From Shewanella sp. MBTL60-112-B2 (GTDB lineage: Bacteria; Pseudomonadota; Gammaproteobacteria; Enterobacterales; Shewanellaceae), in contig NZ_BPFA01000002.1 in the NCBI RefSeq assembly GCF_019655055.1, positions 1 through 64,000 on the forward strand: 64,000 nt of DNA. Reading direction: 5' to 3'. Below, one piece after another: positions 16,356 to 26,144 of this stretch. The notes beneath the pieces were generated by a model. It was given only the letters and a program-made list of their open reading frames with translations. It had not been told where the DNA came from and searched no databases. The position numbers and the translations under genes are program-made. Every line of letters starts with the position of its first letter. Position 1 is the first letter of the stretch.

Positions 16356-17720
16356 TTAGTTCATTAAGAAAATAGTCGCTAAACCAAGGAAGGCAAACAG
16401 ACCAATAACATCGGTCACTGTGGTTAACACCATGCCGCCAGCGAGTGCTGGGTCGATGTTCATCTTCTTTAAAATGAGAGGAATACTGGCTCCTGCTAGT
16501 CCTGCAACTGTCATATTGATTAGCATGGCCCCCGCAATCAAGCCTCCCAAGGCGATATCACCTTTCCATATCCAAACAGCGGCAAAAACTAAAATGGACC
16601 ACAGCAAGCCATTAAGGAAGCCAATGGCAAGCTCTTTACCAATCAGCCAGCGGGAGTTACTTTGGCCGATTTGACCGAGCGCAATACCCCGAATAACCAA
16701 TGCCAAAGTTTGGTTACCTGCGACCCCGCCCATACTGGGCACAATCGTCATCAAAATCGCGATAGTAGCAAATTGCTCAATGGTGCCTTCGAACATATTA
16801 CTAACTGAGGCCGCGAGTAAGGCTGCAAATAAGTTAACGGTTAACCAGAGTGAACGGCGGAAAGTACTTTTTAGTACCGGGCCAAAGGTATCGGTATCGT
16901 CATCCATACCTGCCATACCCATCATTGAGTGTTCGGCATCTTCACGAATAACGTCGACCACATCATCGATGGTAATACGGCCAAGCAGCTTGTCGTTTTC
17001 ATCGATAACGGGAGCTGACATCCAGTCATGGCGCTCAAACAATTGCGCGACTTCACTGTCTGACATGCCTACCGGGATCGCTTCAAGATCTGACATCATG
17101 ATTTCACGTACTGAAGCATTTGGGTCGCAAGTCAGAAGATCGGCAATTCGTACCCCACCTAGAACACGATCGTGTTTATCAACAACATAAAGCATATCGG
17201 TGGCATCGGGCAGTTCACCGCGAATTCTTAAATAGCGCAGTATTACATCGATATTGACGTCAGGCCGTAAGGTGACTGTATCGGTATTCATTAAACTACC
17301 AGCGGTGTCATCTGGGTATGACAGAGCTTGTTCGACTCGAACTCTGTCTTGCTTACTCATAGACTGCAGAACTTGTTTAAATACGCTATCTGGCAGGCTA
17401 CGTAAAATATAGGCCAAGTCATCGGTGTCCATATTTGCGGCCGCTTTAGCGACGCGCTCAGGACTCATCTGGGTGATCAGACTATCTTTCAGCTCTTCTC
17501 CAAGTTCATCGAGAATTTCACCTGTGTGTTCTTGGTCAATCAGTTGCCATAGCACTTGACGGGTGCGAGGTGGAGAAGATTCGAGAATAAAAGCAATATC
17601 TGAAGCTGCCATATCCTGCAACATATTACGGACATGGACAAACATACCGCTGCCCAATGCTTTTGTTAGCTGATTGAGGCGTTGATCTGTTGTTTCATTG
17701 TCTAAGACTTCAATCGGCAT
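16356..17720 (-). CDS. mgtE: MgtE-family magnesium transporter
   Basis: A 454-residue channel-like Mg2+ transporter. The cytoplasmic MgtE N domain (about 30-130) has ESSPPRTRQVLWQLID and SLPDSVFKQVLQSM. A CBS pair follows (about 135-260), including the TAGSLMNTD segment and DDVVDVIREDAEHSMM. Five transmembrane helices occupy about 285-454, with the pore-helix region containing GGVAGNQTLALVIRG. The CBS and N domains close the pore at high internal Mg2+ in characterised relatives. It ends the minus-strand cluster that begins with rpoN, 110 bp after npr; an own promoter is likely. Confidence 0.92.
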   Translation of the reverse strand: MPIEVLDNETTDQRLNQLTKALGSGMFVHVRNMLQDMAASDIAFILESSPPRTRQVLWQLIDQEHTGEILDELGEELKDSLITQMSPERVAKAAANMDTDDLAYILRSLPDSVFKQVLQSMSKQDRVRVEQALSYPDDTAGSLMNTDTVTLRPDVNIDVILRYLRIRGELPDATDMLYVVDKHDRVLGGVRIADLLTCDPNASVREIMMSDLEAIPVGMSDSEVAQLFERHDWMSAPVIDENDKLLGRITIDDVVDVIREDAEHSMMGMAGMDDDTDTFGPVLKSTFRRSLWLTVNLFAALLAASVSNMFEGTIEQFATIAILMTIVPSMGGVAGNQTLALVIRGIALGQIGQSNSRWLIGKELAIGFLNGLLWSILVFAAVWIWKGDIALGGLIAGAMLINMTVAGLAGASIPLILKKMNIDPALAGGMVLTTVTDVIGLFAFLGLATIFLMN

Positions 17721-17830
17721 GGCTCCCTCACAGGGTAGTTTTAAAGGCGCTTATCATAACTTAAGTGCTGGATATTGGTGTGTGATAGCTGACTTAGTAA
17801 CTTAGTTAATAACTAAGGAAATAATGGTTA

Positions 17831-18106
17831 TTAATTATCTTCGTCAAACTTAGCGTTAATTAGCTGACAAATGGCATCGAGCGCCTTTTGTGCATCGGTT
17901 CCCGTAGCAAGCAGTTGTACGGTCTTGCCCATGCCAGTTTCTAACATTAATAAGCCTAGTACACTCGTCGCTGAAGCTTGTTTTTCACCTTGGATAATGG
18001 TGACCTCTGCATCAAACTCAGAGGCTAACACAACCAGTTTGGTTGCGGCGCGAGCATGAAGGCCAAGCTTATTGCAGATGGTGACTTCACGCTTAATGGT
18101 TGGCAT
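17831..18106 (-). CDS. ptsO: Nitrogen-PTS phosphocarrier protein NPr (HPr-like)
   Basis: A 91-residue HPr-family protein that relays phosphate from enzyme I-Ntr to enzyme IIA-Ntr (PtsN). The phosphorylation site is His17 in GLHARAA. The region corresponding to HPr Ser46 reads [12 protein letters not shown], a form typical of NPr. The ATG overlaps the end of rapZ by 14 bp, so it is translated as part of the rpoN-hpf-ptsN-rapZ-npr operon seen across gammaproteobacteria. Confidence 0.92.
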   Translation of the reverse strand: MPTIKREVTICNKLGLHARAATKLVVLASEFDAEVTIIQGEKQASATSVLGLLMLETGMGKTVQLLATGTDAQKALDAICQLINAKFDEDN

Positions 18107-18947
18107 TAGTTAGCTCACGATGGCGGGCATTGACCTTATGCTTAGTTTTTTTGAAATGTGCCGCGAGGCGCTCAGTGATATACACCGAACGGTGCTGTCC
18201 ACCTGTACAGCCAATCGCGATGGTCAGATAGCTGCGGTTATTACGTTCTAGATCAGGTAAACAGCTTTCGAGTAGCTCTTCAATTTGCTTAATAAATAGA
18301 TTGACTCGAGGACGTTCGTTTAAGAAATCTTGTACTGGCTTATCTAGGCCTGTCATTGGCCGAAGATCTGGCTCCCAGTGTGGGTTTGGTAAAAAGCGCA
18401 CATCAAACATAAAGTCGGCTTCAATTGGCATACCATGCTTAAAGCCAAATGACTCAAAGTTGATCATCAGTTCTTTATCAAGGTTACCTAGCAAGATCTC
18501 ACGCACCTGATCGTTAAGGTCGTAGATGTTTAAGCTTGAGGTATCGATATAATGATCGACGATATTAGCAAGCGGTTCGAGCAAGCGGCCCTCTAACTCA
18601 ATCGCCTCTTTTAGCGATACATTATCGTGAGATAAAGGATGCAGGCGGCGTGTTTCGTTATAGCGCTTAAGCAGCACTTCATCGGTAGAGTTGAGGAAAA
18701 AGCTTAGCAGTTCGACGCCATCAGGCAGAAAGGTAAGGTGCTTAGTCAGCTCACTCTCTTTCTCTGGAAGATTACGAATATCGACGCTGATCGCGACAAA
18801 TTGAGTGTTACTCGACAACTCTTTTAGCAAAGTGCCCATCATAGGCAAAGGCAGATTATCGACACAATAGTAGCCGAGATCTTCTAGCATTCTTAATAGA
18901 ACAGATTTGCCTGAGCCGGAGCGACCAGAGACTAAAACAAGCTTCAT
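18093..18947 (-). CDS. rapZ: RNase adapter protein RapZ
   Basis: A 284-residue P-loop protein (formerly YhbJ) that in E. coli directs RNase E to the small RNA GlmZ and so controls glucosamine-6-phosphate synthase. The Walker A motif is GRSGSGKS (8-15). The C-terminal RNA-binding half contains [19 protein letters not shown] and a basic end ([12 protein letters not shown]). It lies between ptsN and npr. A long two-tier hairpin occupies the 229-bp gap upstream. Confidence 0.94.
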   Translation of the reverse strand: MKLVLVSGRSGSGKSVLLRMLEDLGYYCVDNLPLPMMGTLLKELSSNTQFVAISVDIRNLPEKESELTKHLTFLPDGVELLSFFLNSTDEVLLKRYNETRRLHPLSHDNVSLKEAIELEGRLLEPLANIVDHYIDTSSLNIYDLNDQVREILLGNLDKELMINFESFGFKHGMPIEADFMFDVRFLPNPHWEPDLRPMTGLDKPVQDFLNERPRVNLFIKQIEELLESCLPDLERNNRSYLTIAIGCTGGQHRSVYITERLAAHFKKTKHKVNARHRELTNANH

Positions 18948-19086
18948 CGTATGACTACCTGATTGAGGTTAAACTAAGTGTTTGGGTTTTGTGACGATTC
19001 TGTATAAGTGTATAGATTAACTTTTTTAAGACCGAAAGCAAGAAATTGAGCAGATGATTATCAGAAATAATATTGCTGTAATAATT

Positions 19087-19148
19087 ACTTAGGTCTTTAG
19101 AATCATCGCTGAAAAGCTAATTTCAGCGGCTATTCTAAAGACCTGAGT
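19087..19148 (-). promoter_or_regulatory. Long two-tier hairpin between ptsN and rapZ
   Basis: The outer arms AGGTCTTTAGAAT (19091-19103) and ATTCTAAAGACCT (19132-19144) pair perfectly over 13 bp and extend four more pairs outward with one G-U. After a 3-nt internal loop, a second perfect 8-bp stem CGCTGAAA / TTTCAGCG is capped by AGCTAA. No U-run follows on the minus strand, so it is not a classical terminator. It may be an RNase processing or mRNA-stability element in the operon transcript. Confidence 0.55.
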
Positions 19149-19176
19149 AAGACTCTAGTATGAACTTAGTAAGACG

Positions 19177-19620
19177 TTACTGGGTAATGACTTGGTATAG
19201 CTCTGATTCATTACTGGTTTTTCTCAACTGCTTAATTACTGCTTTATCGTTGAGTTTTTCAGCCATTAACGACAGTGTTGCTAAATGTTGTTCACACTGA
19301 TCTGATGGCACCAATAGCGCAAATAGAATGTCGACAGGTTGTTTATCGATAGCGTCGAATGCGATTGGATCTTCACACTTAACTAAAACCGCAACTGGGC
19401 GCTCAATATTTGTCAGCCTTCCGTGAGGAATCGCTATACCGTTACCTATACCCGTGCTACCCATTTTTTCTCTCGCCAACAGACTTTCAAAAATCTCTTG
19501 TGAAGAAAGGGTAGGGTACTGGACAGCGGCAATATCACTGATTAACTCCAATACCTTTTTCTTACTGCCCGGAGTGGCGCAGGTAGTGCACTCCGGCTGC
19601 AGGATGGTACTTAGTTCCAT
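19177..19620 (-). CDS. ptsN: PTS enzyme IIA-Ntr
   Basis: A 147-residue EIIA domain of the nitrogen PTS, which receives phosphate from NPr and regulates potassium uptake and stress responses in characterised species. The phosphorylated His66 lies in NGIAIPHGRL. It is preceded by hpf, with two bases between the genes, and followed by rapZ. Confidence 0.93.
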   Translation of the reverse strand: MELSTILQPECTTCATPGSKKKVLELISDIAAVQYPTLSSQEIFESLLAREKMGSTGIGNGIAIPHGRLTNIERPVAVLVKCEDPIAFDAIDKQPVDILFALLVPSDQCEQHLATLSLMAEKLNDKAVIKQLRKTSNESELYQVITQ

Positions 19621-19622
19621 CG

Positions 19623-19910
19623 TTAGTGTTTAATTAGCTTCTCTTTGTGTTTAATAACCTGACGGTCGAGCTTATCGATCAGGGAGTCAATTGCGGCATA
19701 CATATCCGCATGTTCCGAAGTGGCAAATACTTCCCCTTTTTTAAGGTGAATTTTGGCTTCGGCAATCTGTTGCATTTTTTGTACATTCAAAATAACGTGC
19801 ACATTATTGATCTGATCGAAATGTCGTTCAAGCTTTGTGAATTTCTCTTCCACATAACCGCGAAGTGAATCGGTAATTTCGACGTGATGTCCTGTCAGGT
19901 TGATTTGCAT
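19623..19910 (-). CDS. hpf: Ribosome hibernation-promoting factor, short form
   Basis: A 95-residue protein of the HPF/YfiA family, which binds the 30S decoding centre and favours 100S ribosome dimers in stationary phase. It starts MQINLTGHHVEITDSLRGYV and carries the conserved basic helix KLDRQVIKHKEKL at the C-terminus. It lacks the extra C-terminal domain of long HPF. A strong GGAGG just upstream of the ATG at 19910 fixes the start; a TTG five codons earlier is not needed. It is followed at once by ptsN. Confidence 0.93.
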   Translation of the reverse strand: MQINLTGHHVEITDSLRGYVEEKFTKLERHFDQINNVHVILNVQKMQQIAEAKIHLKKGEVFATSEHADMYAAIDSLIDKLDRQVIKHKEKLIKH

Positions 19911-19940
19911 ATATCGATCCTCCAAGTGCCTAATTTTGAG

Positions 19941-21404
19941 TTATAAACTCTTACGTTGGTTTGAGGGGGGGATCAGCATCGCTTCTCGATATTTAGCTAT
20001 CGTACGTCTAGCAACTTTAATCCCTTGTTCTGCCAAAAGTTGCGCCATTTTGCTATCGCTTAATGGTTTCTTCTGGTTTTCAGCTGCGACTAACTTCTTA
20101 ATGAATGCTCTGATTGCGGTCGATGAACACTCGCCACCATCGTCGGTTCCGACATGGCTAGAGAAGAAGTACTTTAGTTCAAAAATACCTCTCGGGGTGT
20201 GCATATACTTTTGCGTAGTAACACGCGAAATGGTCGATTCGTGCATTTCAACTGCTTCGGCAATATCGTTGAGTACCATTGGTTTCATGGCCTCTTCGCC
20301 ATATTCGAAAAAACCTTGTTGGAACTTAACGATACAGTTGGTCACCTTCAACAAGGTGTCATTACGACTTTCGAGACTCTTGATAAACCACTTTGCTTCT
20401 TGCAGGTGACCACGAATAAATTGGCCATCGGCCTGATTAGTGGTGCTGCGTGCCATAGATGCATAATGTTGGTTAACATTAATCTTAGGCATGTAATCTG
20501 GATTAAGCTCAACCACCCAGCGGCCTTTTTTCTTGCAGACTGAAACGTCAGGAATAACATACTCGTCTTTACTACGAGCAATCGCTAGGCCTGGTCTTGG
20601 GTTTAGGGTTTGGATCAAGGTTATTGCATCACGAAGCTCATCTTCTTTGAGCTTAGTCTTACGCATTAACTGCCTAAAATCGCGACCTGCGATAAGATCT
20701 AAATAGTCTTTGATCAGCAATCTTGCGTTTTCAATATGCGGCGTATCGGCGGCATATTGCGCTAGCTGGATCAGTAAACATTCACTGAGGTTACGCGCGG
20801 CAACTCCAATAGGGTCAAAATGCTGGATACGCTTTAATACTGCTTCGACTTCGTCAAGCTCAGTTTCAGGATCGCCCATAGCCTCTAAAATATCGTCGCA
20901 ACTTTGGGTTAGGTAGCCACGTTCGTCGATGGCGTCGATAATCGCAGTAGCGATTGCAAGATCGTTATCTGAAAACGGTGTGAGGTTCTTCTGCCACTCT
21001 AAATGCTCGTATAAGCCTTCGCTGGTTTCACCTTGAAATGGCATATCGTCTTCACGACTGACTCCAGAGCTGGAGTTTGATGAAACGGTATAAACTTCAT
21101 CCCAGGTGGTGTCCATTGGTAACTCATCTGGCATGGAGTCTTGGGTGAGGGCATCGGAGGTTTCAACGCTAGCGCTATCTTGGATGAGTTCACTATTGGT
21201 ATCGTTTGATGATTGGTCTTCGTTGTCGCCTAAATCACCGTCCGACTGCTCTTCATCTAATTCCAGCAGCGGATTAGAATCTAATGCTTGTTGGATCTCT
21301 TGTTGCAGCTCTAAAGAAGACAGTTGCAACAGGCGAATAGCTTGTTGTAACTGTGGAGTCATGGTGAGCTGTTGACCCATTTTGAGCTGGAGTGACGCTT
21401 TCAT
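19941..21404 (-). CDS. rpoN: RNA polymerase sigma-54 factor RpoN
   Basis: A 487-residue sigma-54. Region I (1-50) is the Gln/Leu-rich activator-contact segment starting [21 protein letters not shown]. An acidic region II spans about 50-120. The core-binding domain and helix-turn-helix follow, and the RpoN box [10 protein letters not shown] lies near the C-terminus (about 466-475). It recognises -24/-12 promoters and needs enhancer-binding proteins such as NtrC. It heads the hpf-ptsN-rapZ-npr cluster, and lptB lies 136 bp upstream. Confidence 0.96.
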   Translation of the reverse strand: MKASLQLKMGQQLTMTPQLQQAIRLLQLSSLELQQEIQQALDSNPLLELDEEQSDGDLGDNEDQSSNDTNSELIQDSASVETSDALTQDSMPDELPMDTTWDEVYTVSSNSSSGVSREDDMPFQGETSEGLYEHLEWQKNLTPFSDNDLAIATAIIDAIDERGYLTQSCDDILEAMGDPETELDEVEAVLKRIQHFDPIGVAARNLSECLLIQLAQYAADTPHIENARLLIKDYLDLIAGRDFRQLMRKTKLKEDELRDAITLIQTLNPRPGLAIARSKDEYVIPDVSVCKKKGRWVVELNPDYMPKINVNQHYASMARSTTNQADGQFIRGHLQEAKWFIKSLESRNDTLLKVTNCIVKFQQGFFEYGEEAMKPMVLNDIAEAVEMHESTISRVTTQKYMHTPRGIFELKYFFSSHVGTDDGGECSSTAIRAFIKKLVAAENQKKPLSDSKMAQLLAEQGIKVARRTIAKYREAMLIPPSNQRKSL

Positions 21405-21540
21405 TTTACCGCTATTCCCTACACTGTAGTTAAACGTTAAAGCTCGCTGAACTGGCGAAAGAAGCTTGAAAACTCAACACGTTGATTTTATTTGGAAGTA
21501 AATCCATATTGAGTTTATAAGCTTCCATACTGTGAATTAA

Positions 21541-22272
21541 CTATAGCCTGAATTGTTCACCTAAGTACACTGCTCGAACCTGTTGGTTGTCTAAGATTTC
21601 AGCAGGTGTACCTTCGGCAATGAGATTTCCGTGGCTTACGATATAAGCGTGCTCACAAACGTCTAATGTTTCGCGAACATTGTGATCTGTGATCAGTACG
21701 CCTAGGCCGCGGCTCTTAAGTTGCTCAATAATCTTTTTAATATCGATAACTGAAATCGGATCGACACCGGCGAACGGCTCATCTAATAAAATAAACTTTG
21801 GATTAGCCGCCAGTGCTCTGGCAATTTCAACTCGGCGTCGTTCACCACCGGATAATGCCATACCTTGGCTGTCGCGAATGTGGGTGATGTGGAATTCTTC
21901 GAGTAAGTGTTCTAGTTGCTCTTCACGTTGCTCGTTATTGATATCGTTACGGGTTTGTAATACCGCCATGATATTGTCACGCACCGACAGTTTTCTAAAA
22001 ATACTGGCTTCTTGCGGCAAGTAGCCAATACCTTTACGGGCGCGAAGATGCATGGGATCTAGGGTGAGATCGTCGTCATCGATAAAGATCTTACCTTTAT
22101 CACTCTGTACTAGGCCGACCACCATGTAAAAGGTTGTTGTTTTACCTGCACCGTTAGGGCCGAGTAGACCAACAATTTGTCCAGTCTTTACGGTAAGGCT
22201 AACATCTTGTACTACGGCACGGTTTTTATAGCTTTTAGCAAGATTAGCCGCTTTTAAGGTAATTTGGGTCAT
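21541..22272 (-). CDS. lptB: LPS export ABC transporter ATP-binding protein LptB
   Basis: The 243-residue ATPase of the LptB2FG complex that extracts LPS from the inner membrane. It has Walker [10 protein letters not shown] (38-46), the Q-loop YLPQEAS, the ABC signature [15 protein letters not shown] and Walker [14 protein letters not shown]. The start overlaps the lptA stop by four bases (ATGA). Its partners lptF and lptG are not in the window, as is usual. Confidence 0.95.
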   Translation of the reverse strand: MTQITLKAANLAKSYKNRAVVQDVSLTVKTGQIVGLLGPNGAGKTTTFYMVVGLVQSDKGKIFIDDDDLTLDPMHLRARKGIGYLPQEASIFRKLSVRDNIMAVLQTRNDINNEQREEQLEHLLEEFHITHIRDSQGMALSGGERRRVEIARALAANPKFILLDEPFAGVDPISVIDIKKIIEQLKSRGLGVLITDHNVRETLDVCEHAYIVSHGNLIAEGTPAEILDNQQVRAVYLGEQFRL

Positions 22273-22808
22273 TGCTGTTCCTGCTTATTCACTGGCGCGT
22301 CAGGCTTATCTTCTTGGTAGGCTTCAGGTTGAATAATAGTGATAACTCTGTCATCGCCCTTACCAGTACTTTCAGCAATAAGCTGTTGCAGGCTAATGTT
22401 GTACTTAATGCGGTTACCTGTGACTTGGCTGCCGTCTTGCTCAAGAGTTGCATCACCCACTAAGGTGAGTGTGCGGGTTGCAAGTTCATAGCGGATCTCT
22501 TTTGCGCTAGCGGTTGCTGGACGACCATCTTCCATCATTTGGGTATAGGTGGCAGGGTTACCCGTTGCGACAAGTGTTTTACCGCTCTTATCTGCTTTTG
22601 AAAATACACGTAATTCATCGGCATTCATCTTAATTGAGCCCTGAGTCACTTCAACCGGGCCAAAAAAGATAACCTGATTATTTTTTATGTCGGCTTCTTG
22701 GCTTGCCGCTGCAATTTTCACTTCTTGCAATAAATCATCGACTTTAGCGACAGAGCTGAAACTTAGCAGGCAAAAAAGGCCTGCAAGGATAGATTGATTG
22801 TATTTCAT
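22269..22808 (-). CDS. lptA: LPS periplasmic bridge protein LptA
   Basis: A 179-residue periplasmic OstA/LptA-domain protein forming the beta-jellyroll bridge that carries LPS between LptC and LptD. The signal peptide is [21 protein letters not shown]. The domain runs from [24 protein letters not shown] to [13 protein letters not shown]. The C-terminal tail is polar and charged. It is translationally coupled to lptB and lies 70 bp downstream of lptC. Confidence 0.92.
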   Translation of the reverse strand: MKYNQSILAGLFCLLSFSSVAKVDDLLQEVKIAAASQEADIKNNQVIFFGPVEVTQGSIKMNADELRVFSKADKSGKTLVATGNPATYTQMMEDGRPATASAKEIRYELATRTLTLVGDATLEQDGSQVTGNRIKYNISLQQLIAESTGKGDDRVITIIQPEAYQEDKPDAPVNKQEQQ

Positions 22809-22878
22809 AGTGTCCTTCTACTCAGCTAGGGTAATTCGTCTAGATAGCATGAGTGTAAAAATGTTCAATTTATGAGTG

Positions 22879-23436
22879 TTATTTAGCTTCGTAGATGCCT
22901 TCAACTTGGCTTACAAGCTTAACACTCTGGGCATTCAGGTCGGCGTATAAGCCTAAACCTTGAATGACGAATTCATTGCCTTTAACGTGGATCATTTCAT
23001 CAGAGGTCATGATCATGGTATTCAAATCTAGCTCTAAATAGCTGGTGCTTAACGTCTGAATAGGCTCTTCAGGGCTTATTGAGTCGATCATAACATTGTT
23101 TTCTAAACTGACTTTGCCAGTGATATTATTATGGCTGCCTTTGGCGCTTTGTAGGCGCCATTGGGCCTGTCCGTCATCAGGATAGATAAGGTAAACAGGC
23201 TCAGTAAAATAGGTCATATTGATGCTATCAAAATGCTCCATGTGTTTAGCTGATACCTTGCTGTTGACTAACCCTAACTCGTTATATTCGATACTGCGTA
23301 GATCATCGATGATATAGTCGGGTCGTTGGCTCATATCGATATCCAGCTCTTGTTCGCTTTTTTTAGACTGTACCTGCCAATAAAGCAGAAGTGCAGTGCC
23401 AAAAAAAGCGATAATCGCTAGGGTAACGCGGTTCAT
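22879..23436 (-). CDS. lptC: LPS export protein LptC
   Basis: A 185-residue bitopic inner-membrane protein. A single N-terminal helix (about 5-21, LAIIAFFGTALLLYWQV) anchors a periplasmic LptA-like jellyroll (about 40-180). It accepts LPS from LptB2FG and passes it to LptA. The start overlaps the kdsC stop by four bases. Confidence 0.92.
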   Translation of the reverse strand: MNRVTLAIIAFFGTALLLYWQVQSKKSEQELDIDMSQRPDYIIDDLRSIEYNELGLVNSKVSAKHMEHFDSINMTYFTEPVYLIYPDDGQAQWRLQSAKGSHNNITGKVSLENNVMIDSISPEEPIQTLSTSYLELDLNTMIMTSDEMIHVKGNEFVIQGLGLYADLNAQSVKLVSQVEGIYEAK

Positions 23437-23984
23437 ATACTCATCCCATGGGCAGAGTCAAACTTGTCTTGGCTTAACAGCAGTAAGTCGGTTAGCTCTC
23501 TAAGGGCACCGTGACCACCTCTAATATAAGTCGTCATTTTAGCGTGTTGTTTCACGTAAGGGTGGCCATCTGCAACGCATACCGATAAACCCACCTGCTG
23601 CATAACCGGTAAGTCCACCATGTCATCACCAATATAGGCGACTTCTTCAGGGCTGACATTATAAAGTGCCAGTAACTCCTGATAGGGAGCCAGCTTATTG
23701 TCGACTCCTTGATAGATATGAGTGACGCCAAGCGCGGTAAATCTGTCTTCGACTATCTGCGATTTACGGCCAGTAATAATCGCTACCTGTATGCCGCTAG
23801 TGAGTACCGAGCGCACACCATAACCATCACGTGTATGGAAGGTTTTAAGCTCTTCACCGCTATTACTCATGTACACTAAGCCGTCAGAAAAAACGCCGTC
23901 AACATCGCAAACCAGTAGTTTGATCTTGCTTGCCGCTTGCCAAACATCATCGCTAATGGGTCCGTAGAAGCCTTGGTGAGACAT
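23433..23984 (-). CDS. kdsC: 3-deoxy-D-manno-octulosonate-8-phosphate phosphatase KdsC
   Basis: A 183-residue C0-type HAD phosphatase that converts Kdo-8-phosphate to Kdo for LPS inner-core synthesis. The catalytic DxD is D27/D29 in LLVCDVDGVFSDG. Motif II/III residues follow in IITGRKSQ and YIGDDMVDLPVM. It lies one base downstream of kdsD and is coupled to lptC. Confidence 0.94.
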   Translation of the reverse strand: MSHQGFYGPISDDVWQAASKIKLLVCDVDGVFSDGLVYMSNSGEELKTFHTRDGYGVRSVLTSGIQVAIITGRKSQIVEDRFTALGVTHIYQGVDNKLAPYQELLALYNVSPEEVAYIGDDMVDLPVMQQVGLSVCVADGHPYVKQHAKMTTYIRGGHGALRELTDLLLLSQDKFDSAHGMSI

Positions 23985-23985
23985 A

Positions 23986-24963
23986 TTAAATTACTCCCGC
24001 TTTGACCATATCGAGCATGTTTAATGCGCCAACAGGTTGCTGTTTGTCATTAATGACCACCAAACCGTTAATGCTCTTGGTATCCATGACTTTTAACGCT
24101 TCTGCCGCCAATACGTTTTCGGTAATGGTCACGCAACCTTTAGTCATCACATCGGCAATCGGTGTGGTTCTTAAATTAACATCTGCATCGATAACCCGGC
24201 GTAGATCGCCATCGGTAAAAATGCCGACTAAGGTGTTATCTGTGTCAACGACAGCAGTCATGCCTAAGCCTTTCTTAGAGATCTCGTATAAGGCATCTGT
24301 GATGCAGATATCATCTTGTACACTCGGTAGCTCATCGCCTTTATGCATCACATCACTTACTTTTAGCAGTAACTTACGACCTAGGCTACCGCCAGGGTGT
24401 GACAGTGCGAAGTCGTCTTGAGTAAAGCCGCGCGCTTGCAGTAATGCAACAGCAAGAGCATCGCCCATCACTAAGGTTGCCGTAGTGCTTGACGTTGGTG
24501 CTAATCCTAATGGACAAGCCTCCTCAGGCACTTCGATGCAAAGGTGTAGTTGTGCGAGCTTGGCCATATTGGAATCTGGCTTACCCGTTACCGAGATCAT
24601 AGGTAATCCCATGCGCTTAATTACCGGCATCAGGGTTAAGATTTCGCTCGATTCGCCAGAGTTCGAAATCGCAAGTACGATATCATTTTCACTGAGTACG
24701 CCAAGATCGCCATGGCTAGCTTCACCAGGGTGAACAAAAAATGCAGGCGTACCTGTACTGGCTAATGTGGCAGAGATCTTATTGCCGATATGACCTGACT
24801 TACCCATGCCCATCACGATAACTTTACCAGTACATTGCAATATTAATTGGCAAGCCTGGGCAAATTCTGAAGAGTCGATGTACTGGTACAGATTATCGAG
24901 TGCTTGTTTCTCGATATCGATAACCTTAGTACCCCATTGGCGTAGTTGATTCTCATCTACCAT
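23986..24963 (-). CDS. kdsD: D-arabinose-5-phosphate isomerase KdsD
   Basis: A 325-residue enzyme that interconverts ribulose-5-phosphate and arabinose-5-phosphate, the first step to Kdo. The N-terminal SIS domain has GMGKSGHIGNKISATLAS and VLAISNSGESSEIL, with HPGEASHGDLG holding the active-site His. A pair of CBS domains (about 205-325) forms the C-terminus. It is followed by kdsC and preceded by the YrbG-type exchanger gene, as in E. coli. Confidence 0.95.
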   Translation of the reverse strand: MVDENQLRQWGTKVIDIEKQALDNLYQYIDSSEFAQACQLILQCTGKVIVMGMGKSGHIGNKISATLASTGTPAFFVHPGEASHGDLGVLSENDIVLAISNSGESSEILTLMPVIKRMGLPMISVTGKPDSNMAKLAQLHLCIEVPEEACPLGLAPTSSTTATLVMGDALAVALLQARGFTQDDFALSHPGGSLGRKLLLKVSDVMHKGDELPSVQDDICITDALYEISKKGLGMTAVVDTDNTLVGIFTDGDLRRVIDADVNLRTTPIADVMTKGCVTITENVLAAEALKVMDTKSINGLVVINDKQQPVGALNMLDMVKAGVI

Positions 24964-25009
24964 TTCTTGGTCTCTCTTTAAATTTCTGCTTAACGTACCG
25001 CACCCACAG

Positions 25010-25969
25010 CTAAGATAGGAAAAGTAATGCTTGGTATGCGATAAATGTAATAAGTAATACTACGCCATGCCAGGGTTTTAACTGTCTAGCACGGCCAGAT
25101 AATAAGATCAGTATTGCCAGTGCACTGCTAGTGGCAAGCACCATGTAAAAGTCCCGAGTACTCGCCGCTGCATCGACTGCCCCTGGCGCTATGATGCCAG
25201 GTATAGCAAGTACCGCGAGTATATTGAATAAGTTTGAACCAACTATGTTACCGATCGCAAGGTCGTCTTCCTTTTTTAAGACTCCGGCTACACAAGCCGC
25301 AAGCTCTGGTAAGCTGGTACCTACGGCAATAATGGTTAGGCCAATCACAAGATCTGATAAGTGATATGCCTTGGCTATCCCAACAGCACCTTGAACCATC
25401 CAATCAGCCGATAACGGTAACAATACCATGCCGACCACAAGCCATAAAATCGCTTTAGCTGTAGGCACATCTGCAGGGATCTCATTTTCAGCATCTACTG
25501 CTAAGGCATCACGATTTTTACTGAGAAATCCGTGCCAAATCAGATAGCCCATTAAGCCGATAAACAACACTAATAAGCTGATACCTTCGATACGGGTTAA
25601 AAAGCCATCGTGTAAGAAATAACCTACAATTACGGTGGCCACTAGCATTAATGGGATCTCTCGTTTCAGCGTCTGTGAACTGACTGAAATCGCTCCAAGT
25701 AATGCTGTAATACCTAAGATTAGTGTGATGTTAGCTATGTTAGAGCCGAGTACGTTACCGATTGCGGTATCTGTCATGCCTTCGAGCGATGCGGTGGCCG
25801 CAACAAACATCTCTGGAGCTGAGCTACCCATGGCGACAATCGTTAGACCAATTAACATTGGCGGTAAGCCAAGGTTACGAGCAAAGGCTGCTGCACCGTA
25901 AACAAACTTATCAGCGCTCCAAACGAGAGCCCCTAAGCCTGCGACTAACATAAAAATATTAAATAACAT
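25010..25969 (-). CDS. yrbG: YrbG-type calcium/sodium:proton-exchanger family protein
   Basis: A 319-residue CaCA-family cation exchanger with about ten transmembrane helices. The two inverted alpha repeats are visible: GLTIVAMGSSAPEMFVA near residue 42 and GLTIIAVGTSLPELAA near 205, each followed by a GN-[IV]-[LV]-GSN motif. These Glu and Asn residues form the ion site. The family exchanges Ca2+ for Na+ or H+; the E. coli gene is dispensable and its ion is not settled. It is first in the kds-lpt operon and divergent from mlaF. Confidence 0.88.
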   Translation of the reverse strand: MLFNIFMLVAGLGALVWSADKFVYGAAAFARNLGLPPMLIGLTIVAMGSSAPEMFVAATASLEGMTDTAIGNVLGSNIANITLILGITALLGAISVSSQTLKREIPLMLVATVIVGYFLHDGFLTRIEGISLLVLFIGLMGYLIWHGFLSKNRDALAVDAENEIPADVPTAKAILWLVVGMVLLPLSADWMVQGAVGIAKAYHLSDLVIGLTIIAVGTSLPELAACVAGVLKKEDDLAIGNIVGSNLFNILAVLAIPGIIAPGAVDAAASTRDFYMVLATSSALAILILLSGRARQLKPWHGVVLLITFIAYQALLFLS

Positions 25970-26057
25970 CGATTCTTAGTATTTTTGGGTATAGCCGGCT
26001 ATTTTCGCTGTAATTGAAGAAAAATGAAAGTATTGAGGCGAGATAGTATCGATTTGG

Positions 26058-26086
26058 TTGTGCCTCTGTGGTCAATTACGTACAAT
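26058..26086 (+). promoter_or_regulatory. Sigma-70-type promoter of the mla operon
   Basis: TTGTGC (26058-26063), a 17-bp spacer and TACAAT (26081-26086). The -10 ends 58 bp before the mlaF ATG. A short inverted repeat TTTCC-GGTAC-GGAAA follows in the leader. Confidence 0.5.
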
Positions 26087-26144
26087 TTCTCCCTTTCCGG
26101 TACGGAAAATGGAAGTTTCCATAATTTAGCTGCAGGGTGCGTGT

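Noticed and set aside
17721..17830. Mg2+ riboswitch for mgtE
   Set aside because: The spacer of about 110 bp upstream of mgtE is too short and shows no obvious M-box features.
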